Positions 34,690 through 46,255 of a stretch of 64,000 bases of DNA are shown here, piece after piece. This stretch comes from Ustulina deusta. Its lineage: Eukaryota > Ascomycota > Sordariomycetes > Xylariales > Xylariaceae. The notes beneath the pieces were generated by a model. The model was not told the origin of the DNA. It was given only the letters and a program-made list of their open reading frames with translations, and ran no database searches. Both the position numbers and the translations under genes were made by a program. The stretch is taken from contig JAJNNX010000012.1 in NCBI GenBank assembly GCA_023159155.1, positions 248,001-312,000 of the forward strand, read 5' to 3'. Each line of letters opens with the position of its first letter. Within the stretch, counting starts at the first letter, position 1.

Positions 34690-35022
34690 TCAGATTCCAT
34701 AACTTTTGAATGCGCTGTCGTCCTTCTTGTTTCCGGTAGCTCCGCCTACACTCTTGCCCACACCGCCGACGGCGCCGCCAACCCCATTAGCTACGCCACC
34801 AACCGTGTTTCCAAGACCTTCGGTTGTCTGCCCGACGGCGCTACCCAGGCCTCTAGTTGTAGAGTTGAGGCCGTTACCAAGACCCTGGGTAGTATTGCCC
34901 AGAGCACCCGTAAGGCCGCCGAGGAGGCCCCCTTGGCCTTTGGCTTGCTCGCCGCCGGTCAAGACATTGTCAAGTCCTCCGGTGAGGCCGCCAAGGAGCC
35001 CGCCGTTCTGGTTGTTGGACAT
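34690..35022 (-). CDS. Small Gly/Leu-repeat protein of unknown function
   Basis: Single exon, 110 aa, ATG at 35022. Nearly the whole protein is a degenerate 11-residue-like repeat: GLLGGLTGGL, GLLGGLTGAL, TTQGLGNGLNSTTRGLGSAVG, TTEGLGNTVGGVANGVGGAVG (each cut at natural repeat edges), ending in KKDDSAFKSYGI. Gly and small residues recur every 3-4 positions, like a glycine-zipper or LEA-like amphipathic helix. No signal peptide or true transmembrane segment. A GGATATAAGT element lies about 170 bp upstream. Low-complexity proteins of this size occur in many ascomycetes and are often linked to stress or development, but I cannot name a family. Confidence 0.65.
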   Translation of the reverse strand: MSNNQNGGLLGGLTGGLDNVLTGGEQAKGQGGLLGGLTGALGNTTQGLGNGLNSTTRGLGSAVGQTTEGLGNTVGGVANGVGGAVGGVGKSVGGATGNKKDDSAFKSYGI

Positions 35023-38000
35023 TGTTGATGTGTTTATGACTTTATGCGTTTAGCCGGTCGTCTCGAGTTTCTGAGTGAAGAGAGAGTATTGATAGTTCTC
35101 TATTCGAGTGTTCATGTAGGTTGGTTGTTGGGTCTCTTGTGTTGTGTGTAATATCTTCAGTAAAGCAATGACACATTCGATGCTCGAGCAGAGTTCGACT
35201 TATATCCTCGTCGATGGCCTCAGGACCCCCCACTGATCTGACAAGCCACGCCTGTGATGTAAGCAGCCATGATATCATATAGAGCGCCGCATAGTCATCA
35301 TGCCTACCACAAGGAAAATGTACACGCCCAATCCTGTGGTTCCAAACATCAGGATCCCACGACTCTGTGGATGACTCGAGTGTGGGAGACTTGCCACTTG
35401 GGAGCTCGTCATCGTGGCTGATTGGAGAGAGACCGGCTGGGAACCGTTGCATTTAGAACTAGGGTTAGGATCGGGACTTGTAGATCTCGATCCTGTGGCC
35501 CAGTGAGGATCCAAAGCCATACTCCTCTCTCACGTCATGCTTTTGGGGACAGGAAAATTGAACAAATGGCAGCAGCAGGTTTCATCAGTCCAAGGCGCCT
35601 TAGTAGGTCATTATTGCCTTCAACAAGAAATATCATTTCAAGTCAAATGACGTGAAGGGTGTCTAACAGTCTCAACGCAATCCCAAGAGATCTAGGGAGA
35701 GATAGAGTTTCTTGGATGTTGTGGACATTCCCGAGGTCCCGGATTGAGTTTGGCAAGTTATAATTTAAAATAGCCCAGGGATTTCCGCAGATGGTATCAA
35801 GGTGTATATATGACATCCCGGCTCTCGACATGGTGGTATCAATCTTCGCGGACAAGGTCAACTAAAGCACCAAATCCCTAAGTAATTGGAGACTGGTTGG
35901 GCATTGCCTACATTCTCGTGTATTGTAAGTTGCAGGTGACATAGGGGCTAGCACTGTGGCTACTGTGTATAGCATGCGCAAGCATACTAATATCTTAATT
36001 TTTCGGTATCAGCATACCTACCCCTAGGAAATGCTGCTGGCAGTATTGGACGATAATCGCCCGTACTGAATTGTATAATAGGCCTAGCAATTTTAACAGT
36101 GATCTCGTCCTCTAGTAATTGTTCGTGCAGCCTGTAATTATAAAGGTCGTAATTTCTGATTGTATCGTTGCGATTGCCTGCCTGCTGGGCAATATTTAAA
36201 AGTCGATTTCCTCCGCGAATAATCTCGGGCTGGTTAGCCCGAGGACACCTACCAGAATGGGTTTAGGTTCGTGCCCCCAAAACCGAGGCGCTTTATTGAA
36301 GCGCCTTGGAATAAGAAGGGACAGGAAGGTCAACTAAGTAATTGCCCAGAAACTATCGTGTAGATATATTAGGTCAGATCTTCCTCCTAAAATATGAGAA
36401 GTCAAACCTATATTCCACAATTTCATCACTATTATATGTACCTAGGTAAGCAGCGTGTACTAGTAGGTGCTAATGCCGAAGATAGTATAAGGTTCTTCAG
36501 TCGATACATGTATTTTGAATACATAGTGCTCTAAGATTTAGCCATTACCCCGCCCTTAAAGTTTAGGTGCTATCTGGTTAGGCAGGTATTTAGGTACTCG
36601 GTATGTTACTGGCGTGTCCAAAATATGGGGGCTCTGTTCCGTATTCTGCACTGTAAGGGAAAGACGCGATAGTATTTTTATATTTTATACCCCGGCCGAA
36701 GCATACTAACACAGCCAGTGAGAGTGGTCTCCCACAAGAGGCGACGAAGAAATGCCATCGTACTAACTGCGTACGAGATACACAGCCAGCAAAACAAGTA
36801 GAATAACGCAAACATTCCTCGTCCGCAGAGCAACGGTATCGTGCATCCTAGGTGGACAAACCAGGCGTACGCCTGCACTGTCTGCAGGGGGCTATTAGTT
36901 TAATCGCCAGCCTCAAATGGGCTAAAGTAGCGAAACCCAAAAAAAAAAAGGGTGGATAGCTTACCCAGTCCCTCGGGCTTCTTCTCGACAAATGCCGGCA
37001 TCCCTGACCCGACGCCGAAGCGAGGCGAAGCGAAACTTGGCGACCGCAGCAACGCATGTTGAATACTACTCTTGAAATGCTGTTGTCGCGTCAGGTGGCG
37101 CAAGAGCTGTAATTTTTTGTTTTCGTCGGGTTCTTCGGACTCGAAGTAGACCATGGATATGGTATGGATTAGCCTGCTGTGCTCACTACGCATTTCTCGA
37201 AGTCGGTAAAGCAAGCGTAGGTACATAGTAGGTATCGTCCGCATTTATCCACCCAGTACCCAGTCTCCCCCTAAAATACACTGCACGACGCATGCAGTCC
37301 ATCGGCTGACCACATATCTCTAGGATCATGGTGGTATCTAGAGACTCGAGATGCAAAAGTCGGTTAGCGGATAGGCACATACCCGACACGTGTAAGAATA
37401 GCGGGCAGAGCAGACATGCATCCGAGTGCTGTCTGTCCCCGCACATCGTTACATAGCATACATGCTCAAGTACGATGGGATGTTAGCACACCGCTCTCGA
37501 GCGTTACATTGTCGATGAACGGCGAGGAATCGAGTAGGCATCAAAAATCCAATGAGGTGGGGTGTCTCTGCCCCGGCTCTGCCAGCCAGCGCCTTTGGGT
37601 TTACGTTTTCCAACGTTGGTAAGAGTTTGGGGAACATGGGCCCTATATAGGGTGAATGATCATACCTATATACCATGTGAGCAGGTGTCTCTTTGACCTC
37701 TGCAGCTGTCCCACGTCAACAACCTGTGCTTGATAGTATACACATACCGTACTACTTATATGAAACCGGACGCGCAAGCCGGGTCTAGACCCCAATTGTG
37801 GGGATGTTGTCCCGAGGTTGCATGACCCAGCTTCTTCATCCTTCTGGGACACTTCCTCCGTACCTAGGGAAATCCTTCCGATATCGCGAATAAGACAAGG
37901 GACTGGAGCTCAAGTGAGGGAGGGAGGTTAGAAATTGAAGCCGCGACTTAAGATAGGTAACTCTAAAGATAAAATACGCAATGACGTAATTGTGCTCTGT

Positions 38001-38136
38001 TCAATGCCGAAGCTTACACAGTGCAGGATATTGGTTTACACGAGAAGCGCCTGATAGGAAAGTGAAGTTGAAGTTGCTGGGTATCACTACGACTAATATT
38101 ACTGAATATGATTAACTGCTAGATTAAATACATGAA
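35023..38136. other. 3.1 kb without a supported gene
   Basis: Contains frames of 114-136 codons on the minus strand (35452-35042 and 37244-36900) with real ATGs but no recognised motif. The second has QQHFKSSIQHALLRSPSFAS followed by PAFVEKKPEGLG and a GTAAGC donor-like site, so an unannotated multi-exon gene is possible. Otherwise nothing recognised. Confidence 0.4.
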
Positions 38137-39950
38137 TTACTGTCCGGTCGCCGCGCCGATCGATTGGAGATAGCTACACTTCGATTGTACATCGTTGGCG
38201 ACGATCTCCATCTTCGTCTTCCCTCCCGTCTCAAACAACAGACGAGCCTGTGTGTTGGGGTTCCAGATCTCCCAATGCGCCGAGCCGTTCAGCCGATGCC
38301 TATTCGGGTCGAACGAGCGGATGAAGCTCGTCCAGTATGCCTGGATGACGGGGACGACCGCCGCGTTCACGCCTCCCGGGAAATAACTCGCCGGTGCGCC
38401 TGGCACGTTATCAGGCCCGAAGATGGCGTTCACCTCGACCGTGTGCGGCACCCCCAGCCCCTGCGCCACCTGGGCTGGGTCCTCCACGTTGTACCGATAG
38501 CTGTACGACTGCGGCATGCCGAAGTTGGTCATGGCCGATGAGATGAAAAGCCCCGGACACGTGTAGCGCATATCTCCATAGACATCTGATACCTGTCGCC
38601 AGAAGCAGCCCGAGCTCGGACAGCTTGCGTTGTTTTGGTTGGGGTACAGAGAGTTGATGCGGCCGAGTTGCTCGAGGGTCAGGTACGGGAATTGTGACTT
38701 CAGAAAGGAGTTGCTGACTCCGATCGTTGACGCGGTTTGCGGCGTGAAGACTAATAGCCAAGGTATTAGAACTTATCACTGACGGCAAAGACTAGATTTC
38801 TTCTCGGGGGGTTTGGGAGTGGGTAAGAGCGAGAGCTTCACCGAAATGGGGAGCTAAAGACTTGGGAACGCATACTAGTGCCCTCATTCGTGTCGTCACC
38901 CACAATCAAGGGTACCTTTACGAAGTCGCCGTTCGCGAACGCATCATACGTCAGGTTCTGGACCAGCTCGCCGTCAACCACGGGATTCCATGGATAAATA
39001 GGTGAAGACGGGGCGCCAGGGTACGGGCTCCCCTTATTCGCGGCTTGGAGCTCCGCCGCCGTCTTAGTTCGCAGGCATGCGAGCGAGTCGGACCCGGCAC
39101 ATCCAGCGGCGATGGCAAAATTGTCGTATTGGTACTGCGACTCTTTGACCGTCAGTACCGTGGCAAACGAAACTGATTCGGCGGCTGCAGCGTGGAAGAG
39201 ATTTGTATCCTTTCCGCCGTATGCTGCCATCTGAAGACTGACACTCGCCGCGCCTGCAGAGTCACCGCCAAGCACGACGTGGTCAGGGTCGCCGCCGAAG
39301 AACGAGATATACTTATGGACCCATTCAAGCGCCTTGCGCTGGTCGCGAAGCCCGTTATTCGGGGTGATCTCGTCCCCGTTGGTGATGAATCCGTACGGCC
39401 CGACGCGGTAGTTGAACGTTACAACGATGATATTATATCCGCTAGCCTTAACCAAGCCTTTTCCGTTGTAGTTCGGGTTGCTGAGTGAGTTGAACCCTCC
39501 TCCCTGTATGAAGAAAAACACGGGAAGCTTCGATTTGCTTGTCACGTTGGATGGTGTATATAGGTCGAGGAACAGGCAGTCTTCGGAAGTACTGCTGTCT
39601 GTTGGGCTCCCATTCGTCGCGAGACAGAGCTTGCCATGCTACGAAGCCATGCTATTAGCGGAGTCTCCTAAGATTGATGCTTACACGCGGACTACATCTC
39701 TAGTATTACTCACTGTATTGTCTGCCAACTGTAAGCCGTCAGAACAGGACGGGTCCTGTGGTGGCATAAATCTTAGATTGCCAACTGGTGGCGCCGCATA
39801 CCGAATACCCAGCCATTGTGCAATCCCATCAGAAGCAACCCCGGTGTATGTATTGCAACTCGTATTTACAGTCAAGTTCCCAGCTGCTGTAGGAGAAATG
39901 AGTTGGCAAAGAGCCGTTATAGCGATCCATCGCGCGGCCCGCTTCGTCAT
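38137..39950 (-). CDS. Secreted type-B carboxylesterase/lipase
   Basis: Three exons: 39950-39714, 39638-38876 and 38750-38137, total 537 aa. Introns are 75 and 125 bp; joins read LADNT-HGKLCLATNG and TNEGT-IFTPQTASTI. The N-terminus is a clear signal peptide (basic start, then IAITALCQLISPTAAG). Type-B carboxylesterase hallmarks are WLGIRYAAPPVGNLRF, SEDCLFLDLYTPSN, the oxyanion-hole QGGGF, NYRVGPYGF, and the nucleophile elbow GGDSAGAAS (Ser about 206). VPHTVEVNAIFG near the C-terminus carries the catalytic His. It probably hydrolyses carboxyl esters outside the cell; the substrate cannot be told. The start is the first in-frame ATG and fits the signal peptide. Confidence 0.9.
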
Positions 39951-42057
39951 GGTAGCCAAAATATTCTTAGCTCTAAGGAGATGGACGTCGGCCGTGTTTA
40001 TTGTCTACATCTCCAACTAATTCGTGTTGATATAGTGGTCTTCATATATATGACGATATTACCATCGTGATGAGTTGAAAAGGAATGTGGATGCGAGAGG
40101 TGCCCACTCGAAACTAGGACCTGATGATCGTGTGCTTCTCTATTCTCTATATTTTTTTGGGCTACTATGTTTAAGACCCTCCCTCCTCCCGCCGACGCTG
40201 CGTGATGAGTTAGTTCACCGGGCTCCGGTTCACATGGCGTCCTTGCACCGCGTATCTTCATCTCCACAACACGTAGTATTTTCTCTAACACGTGTCAACG
40301 GCAAATTTGCCTTAACCCGGTGCGACCTTATGCAGGGCATGTTTAATGTAAGGTACATGACGAATGCCGAAACTTTTGGCCATTGCATTATGCAGTTGCT
40401 TTTGCTCCATACCCTGGGTTCGAACGGTTCGGTCGTAGTGGGGGGGTCGGAACGAATCCTGATTCGGGGAAGCAGTGGACAAGGTATCCCGGAACGTAGC
40501 AATTGATTCTGATTTGGGGTATGTATGCGTCGAAATCGGCCGCGTTATTGTCAGCCCGTGGTGAGCACTGACCTCGAATCTCAACTGACGCTATTGTCAG
40601 GTGACAATCCAGGCGGGATTTAAAGACTCAATTAACTAGGTATGTTGGGCTGGTGTTTTTAGACTAGAAATGTCATGTTTGGTCATAGTTTATCACGATA
40701 TCTCCTAGCAGGGTTTTAGGCCCTTTCCGGGTGACGCGTGCATGGGAACTTCAAGGGCTCACATCTTTCGACATCTCATTCGAACTTGACAACGCGATCC
40801 ACCGTGTTAGGTAAGTAAGTAGACTCTGTCTGGTATATTTTCCCCCTGTCATATAGCTTGCATGACTGTCTCATTTTGTGCGGTTGCTCTCGACCTCATT
40901 GTGAGAAAATATGTAGTCTGCTGTTACTACCAGCTGGGCTAAACATGATCATGCATTAGGTCATAAGAATACCAGTTACTACTCTGGCCATCTCATTCGA
41001 ATCTCATGCTCTCTTCTCAAATCTCTTGGTCAGATATAGAACTCATTTGTCTTCGCATTTATTGGTTCACTTTGTTTCTTTGCGAAAGTTTATCATTCGT
41101 ATTATATTACTATTTCGTGTCATATGCAACTTTTTAGTCTTTTGCCTTAAAATTCATCCGAACAAGCTGTTCAATCCTCCTTGCTAGCTATAGCTTCACT
41201 TTGAGCTACATTTCATTTGTCGTGAGGTCTTACAAATCATTATGGACTAGTTATATAAGAAGTAGGCGTATTGTTTTTTTTGGGGGGGGGGGGGGAGGTG
41301 TGGCTGCTTTACGGCTTTACTTCTGCTAGATGGTGAAGCATCTGACACCATCCAAATAAGGTGAAGCTAAGTCGTAAATTTAGGCAGTGATCTGCGTGAC
41401 ATGTCCCACAATTTCATGTACTGTAGCATATATTTCAAACAATAATAAAGTCAAATATACTTGAAAATTTGTCCGATTGTGACAATACCGGACCGAAAGG
41501 GAAATGATGATACAGCGGACAAGAGGTCGCAACCGGTCAAAATGCACATTCTAGGCTACCGCATTCCTCGATTAGAACTTGACCAGCGCTAATAGCTTAG
41601 CCTGCATTAATATATAGCATCGATTCCCATGCCACTCGCGGCGATGCTCCGTTTGATGCCTGATGCTTGGTTTCGGGTAGTAGTCAAAGCGGTGGCATTC
41701 CCACCAATTGCCCACAACCAGATGCTCTGGAAGGTGTTGAGGATATGGCGGCCGAGGACGGTTCAACCATCAGAGGGAGAAGCACGGCAGGAGAGGGGGA
41801 GGATGAGAAAAATGAAGCGCCAGATAAACACGCGAACCAGTTAGCCGGTGACAATGATTCTCGCTGACTGCTGTAGATATAAATCCTGTACATAGATCTA
41901 TGAACTTACGACTATATGTGTTGATGACAATGGCCCAGCATAATTAATACTAGTAGAGGTGCAAGCACTCAATTCCTAAAGACTTTACTATCCGAATACA
42001 ACTAGATACAATACTCGCAAACCGCAATGATTGACTGTCCCCAAGTTACGAATCCCT
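39951..42057. other. 2.1 kb without a supported gene
   Basis: Holds an AT-rich element about 95 bp upstream of the esterase (TCATATATATG near 40041-40051, a possible TATA box), TAGGTAAGTAAGTAG near 40809-40824, and an AT-rich stretch at 40.9-41.3 kb. No coding signature. Confidence 0.4.
41282..41295. repeat. Poly-G tract (14 G) preceded by poly-T
   Basis: A T-run (about 41273-41281) followed by 14 G; non-coding and probably length-variable. Confidence 0.9.
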
Positions 42058-44237
42058 CTAGAACGACTCCAACGTAGCCTGGCGGAGGCCCTGTCGACTT
42101 GTAGATAATTCCTGTTGGAAGTGCTCCAACCAGCCGTCCGGGCGATCCTGAGGAGGTCGGCATAGTATCCTGAAGATGTCCGTTATGCATTTCAGCTGCT
42201 GGGCATCCACAAGGGCATGGTGATTCCTCCCGTACAGCACGTTCTGCGTGCCCATCATGAGGGGGAAAATGATGGGCAAGGACAAGGGTAAGCGCTTGCC
42301 GTTCGGTAACTTGGCATCTCGAAGATTTCGCTGGAAGTAGGGAATAAGTGGGATGCAATTGGAGTCAGGAGGTAGTACCCCATACTCTCCCTCTGACTCT
42401 AACCACTTGCGCAATAGTGACAGGTCAGCTGCGTAGAGGTGCCAGGATACGAAAAGAGTCTCTTGCGAGATGCCCTGCCGCCTTAGCTCGTTTGCAACCT
42501 GCTTTGGAGTCATTGGGCCTTGGGTAGAGTTATGCAGTCGGCCTAAATTCTTTAGGACGCGATCCCCAACCCTATCCGCCTTAGCCCCATTTCGAGCAAT
42601 TGCTTCGAAAGCCTCTGCTCCATATAAAGTCCAGCAGTCCATAGTCATCTTTCCATGAGCATCGCACATGCCGATTTCGAGAACCTTCCCCGTATGAGAG
42701 TTAAATTCGAGATCGATGAAACTCAATGCCGAGGTGGGCATTTTCCCAGTATAGATGGAGTCCATGAGGGCGAGGACATTCCCCATAGCAGGTTCGTCGG
42801 TCCACTTAACTTGCAAGAACGAAGAGAGATGCTTTCGTAGAATCTGAAGTGGCGGGAGTTCCGAGTCAGGAGAGGTTTGGTCCTTCCATTTAGAGAGGTG
42901 ATATTTGCAAAATATTGAGCCACCGAATCCAGCTTTGAAGCAACTTTTTTTCTCGCATATCTGATCGTGACTAGTTGCCTCAAGATCGTATTTTTTAAGC
43001 ACGCATTCCAAGTCAAACTCCGCTTGACATGCTAAGCATCTTTTCAGCAAGTACAGTTTCTTTTTCATGCGGCGGAGAGCAGTGGAATCACAACCCAGGG
43101 TTGCCGACGAAGGGCATAGTCTGGTTAGCATATTGTCGACAGCTCGGGATGGGCCGATGCACTTAAGACCCTGATAAGCAAGGAAGGAAGCCGAAGAGGC
43201 TGATAAGCAAGAATATAAGTTAGTTTATCGAATAGTTGTTGTGAAGTGTACTGTAGATGTCTATACTCACCATCCAGGAGTTTCTCATTTCTTTCTAGCA
43301 AGGAACGCCTCCGTTCCTCAGTCGTGTCAATAGCGGCAATGACACCCAATAGAGGAAAGATCAACCCCCCCCCCCCGACCCGATGAAAGTCTTCTTCGCC
43401 TTGACTGTCACCGACTTCAGGAACATTGATGGTGTTGTCTTCGTCAAACACAAGGCCGCTTTCATCATCCTCATCCGCGTGGTCTACGGGAACGATGATC
43501 TCCTTAGGTTTGGGAACGTCCATCGAAGTAGAGAAATGACCTGCTTCTCTATGCTGCTTTTCATGTAAGACATACCTAGCTCAGCTTCTTGCTCGCCCCA
43601 TCACAGCATCTACACATTGCAGAACTGAGCATATATACCGACGGTGTTTTAGTGCATGCCCACTTGCCGACTCTTTGTCCCGAAAAAATTCTTCGCAACC
43701 GCTCTCTTTATGCAAAGAACAGGGGAACTTTCCACAATGAGCCACATTTGCATGCAAGGCTGCCAACCTCGGGCTTGAGTATAACTCCATGCACTGCTCA
43801 CGATCTGCCAAAGGGCATCGGTGGATCACTGGTACCGTATCATGGTGTTTCTCCTCTATATGTCCTGCAAGATTGGCGGCTGAAGCATACACCAACTCGC
43901 AGCCCTGGTGAAAGCACGGAAATTCTGTCTCTGTACTGTGTTTGAGTTTGAGATGGTTTGCCAAGCTTGCCGGCTTGGTATAAGTCATTTCGCAGTCAGC
44001 AAAGTGGCAGGAGTAAGTACAGTCTCCATGTACAGCCTTGACATGCAGGTTAATACCTGTTCTCGACGTCAACGTCTTCGAGCAACCTTCCACAGGGCAT
44101 TTGAACTCCAACTTGAGATGCTCTTTTCTTTGATGTTGGGTTAGAGCCTTCTGGCTTCGGCACTCGACTTCACAGCCATCATATGTGCAGAGAAAACTCC
44201 GAGCTGGAGCATGCTTCTCTTTAAAATGAGATAGCAT
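42058..44237 (-). CDS. C2H2 zinc-finger protein with C-terminal DEDDh exonuclease-like domain
   Basis: Three exons as modelled: 44237-43614, 43553-43271 and 43199-42058, about 682 aa. The second intron (71 bp, GTGAGT donor, ATCAG acceptor) is firm; the first (60 bp) has alternative boundaries. The N-terminal 210 residues hold about six C2H2 units, such as CTYDGCEVECRS, CPVEGCSKTLTS, CHFADCEMTYTKPASLANHL and CFHQGCELVYASAANLAGHI. An acidic linker follows (DHADEDDESGLVFDEDN). The C-terminal part has exonuclease motifs in order: FIDLEF (Exo I), HLYAADLSLLRKWL (Exo II) and NHHALVDAQQL (HxAxxD of Exo III). Upstream of 44237, CYQCQANGCGEAF continues the first finger, so a further 5' exon is likely. 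The role is unknown; RNA or DNA 3'-5' exonuclease activity is an inference from the motifs. Confidence 0.75.
43365..43376. repeat. Poly-C (coding poly-G) tract inside the zinc-finger/exonuclease gene
   Basis: Twelve C on the + strand encode VGGGGL on the minus strand in exon 2. Any one-base slip would separate the zinc fingers from the exonuclease-like part. Confidence 0.9.
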
Positions 44238-44611
44238 TTGCCATTTGTTGCTGAACGCCTCCCCGCATCCATTTGCTTGACATTGATAGCATTTGGCACC
44301 TGGATGACGGTTCAGCAGATGTGTTCCTCTCTAGGCTACCAGAAACGCACTACCAAAGCCGGCAACATCAGTAAATGCTTGAAAATCGAAAGTGAAAATC
44401 GAAAGCCTTAGAGAAGTAAAGCCCCGAAACTGACATACAGATATTGCACGAAAGTTTGACTTAGGTTCCTAGGCAACTACCTACAACAGTACGGCAGGTA
44501 GGGGTGGTGGTTTTACTGGGAGAAAAGAATAAGGCTGGAATAAGGCTGGCAGGAAATTGTAGCAGTTGTTGACAGGCCTGGGTCAAAGCTTTGGTGGGGG
44601 GTATTAGCGCT

Positions 44612-44735
44612 AACGCCTAAATAGGAAGATGGGGTTTCCTAATTGCAACACCGCATTTGCAGTGAAAAAAGTGCGAGACTAAGAGACCTCTTCGTTTTAA
44701 CTCCAGTTGTTCCTCCTTCCGTTAAAAACAAGGGC
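44612..44735 (+). repeat. Dispersed short repeat, copy A
   Basis: Shares CGCC-AAATAGGAA, TGGGGTTTCCTAATTG, GAAAAAAGTGCGA, AGA-CCTC-TTCG and AACAAGG in order with copies near 51772 (same orientation) and 56491 (inverted). About 120 bp, non-coding; probably the end or a solo piece of a non-autonomous DNA transposon. Confidence 0.65.
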
Positions 44736-45661
44736 ATGAGTAGGGCTGTCTATATGCCTAGGTCAGTCTATATGGGTAGGTTAGTTTAATCTATATAGTT
44801 ACATAAAAGTAGTACAGCAGGGCTGGTGCGCGCAGTGTAGGAGGCAGATCGCTGCTAGGGAGAAAAACGCGTTCGCGGAGATTTCGGAGATTACGAGACA
44901 GGAGGTATATTAAGCGCGTGCTTTTATTCGGGACTACAAAAAACCTCTCCTCTTATAAACTCATGTACTCTAGACACAGACATTCACTGCGAAGATTTAG
45001 ATAGGAGTTGTGGATCAGGTAGGTTTGGTTTGTTTTAGTGTGCGAGACTCCGGTCTGGAGCCCTGCTCCATTTCAGTAGTTGTAAATTAGCTATATTTTT
45101 TACTTTTCAGCTGCTTAGTGGTGTTAGACACCTGTTCATCTGAATTTTAAAAATATGCTTACCTAAAATGTCTAATTCCCGGAGTTCTATTGTTATACGA
45201 GGTTGTCGTCTGTGAAATAAGTAACTGCCAGGTAACTTAACACTAAAACTATCTCTAGGTGAATTCGAATTCATCAGAAGATCTTTACTTACGACATTTA
45301 TCTTGGTATTGCAACTGAGCTGCGGTGACAAACACCCCCGGGGATCCCCCCCAAAAAATTTAGATAACCGCGTTACTACTTCTCATATTTTTCTACACAA
45401 TATAAAGTTTCGCTTCTTATTGGAGAGTTAGCACTAGGAAATACCGTGTTCTGGCATAGGCGAACAAGGGCACAGATGAGTATAAAAGCAATACACAAGA
45501 AACATAATGATCTATCCAACTGTATATTTGAGGAGGAGGTCTCATGTTATCTTTTTTCTTTTTTCTTCCTTTTTCTCCTCCTATCTAAATTCTATCGTAG
45601 CATCAACTCATTGCTCGTAAATAGCCAATCTCTCAGTCGACTCTGCTTGTGAACAAAGTAT
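44736..45661. other. No gene recognised
   Basis: Downstream of the small three-exon gene; TTAGTTTAAT-type AT-rich patches and a C-run near 45336-45350. Nothing else recognised. Confidence 0.4.
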
Positions 45662-46134
45662 TTAGGCGAAAGAACCCTGGATGACGCAGAAACTGGAGGT
45701 GCCCTTGTTCTTGGCCTTGACTTCCTGGTTGACAGGGTCTTCATGGGCGAAATAATCGGCATCACTGAAAGAATAAATGATAAGTTATCATGCATGTGAG
45801 TTGCAGATAAAGGCTCTGTGGCTTACGCTTCGTTTTGGAAGGTGATAGAGGCATAGACAGTCCAAGCAGCGCCGCCGGAGGTATCCTTAAGGACCTTTAC
45901 TTTAGCAGCATGAACGGCAATGATGTAAGCAGCGCCGTCCTGCAAAATCAGAAATTATTAGCCATTGCTTCAATCGATAATACTGTATGGCAGTATCTCA
46001 TGCGGGTGAAGGTGAAGGCAAGCTGAGAGGCATACCTTCTTGCAGGTCTCCTTGAAGCCGTTGAAGGTAGAGACGGCGAAGTCCTGAGCAGCTTCGTCGG
46101 CTATGGCGAAGGTGAAGATGCGAGTGAGCGTCAT
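45662..46134 (-). CDS. Small three-exon protein, possible dimeric alpha/beta-barrel fold
   Basis: Exons 46134-46036, 45939-45827 and 45764-45662, total 104 aa; introns 96 and 62 bp with GTATGC and GTAAGC donors and GCAG and TCAG acceptors, all phase-consistent. The protein starts MTLTRIFTFAIADEAAQDFA, continues FNGFKETCKKDGAAYIIAVH, then AAWTVYASITFQNEADADYF and ends GTSSFCVIQGSFA. A beta strand, a helix, then further strands and a SITFQNEADADYFAHEDP segment resemble stress-responsive A/B-barrel (ferredoxin-like dimer) proteins, but no residue is diagnostic. No signal peptide. A TATATAAA box lies 114 bp upstream, suggesting strong regulated expression. Because each exon is short the gene is easy to miss. 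Confidence 0.75.
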
Positions 46135-46247
46135 TTTGAATGGTGAATTGGGATCGGCGGAAGCACTGCTGGTAGATGTTGTGAAGAGTGATGAGGTTGT
46201 GAGATGGAATGGTTCTCTTCTTCTTCGTCGCCGGCTTGGATAACAGG

Positions 46248-46255
46248 TTTATATA
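46248..46255 (-). promoter_or_regulatory. TATA box of the small three-exon gene
   Basis: TATATAAA on the minus strand, 114 bp upstream of the ATG at 46134; a canonical core-promoter sequence at a plausible distance. Confidence 0.6.

Noticed and set aside
35042..35452. 136-codon minus-strand frame upstream of the Gly/Leu-repeat gene
   Set aside because: It has an ATG but no recognised family; it more likely covers the leader and promoter of that gene. Mentioned only in the intergenic entry.
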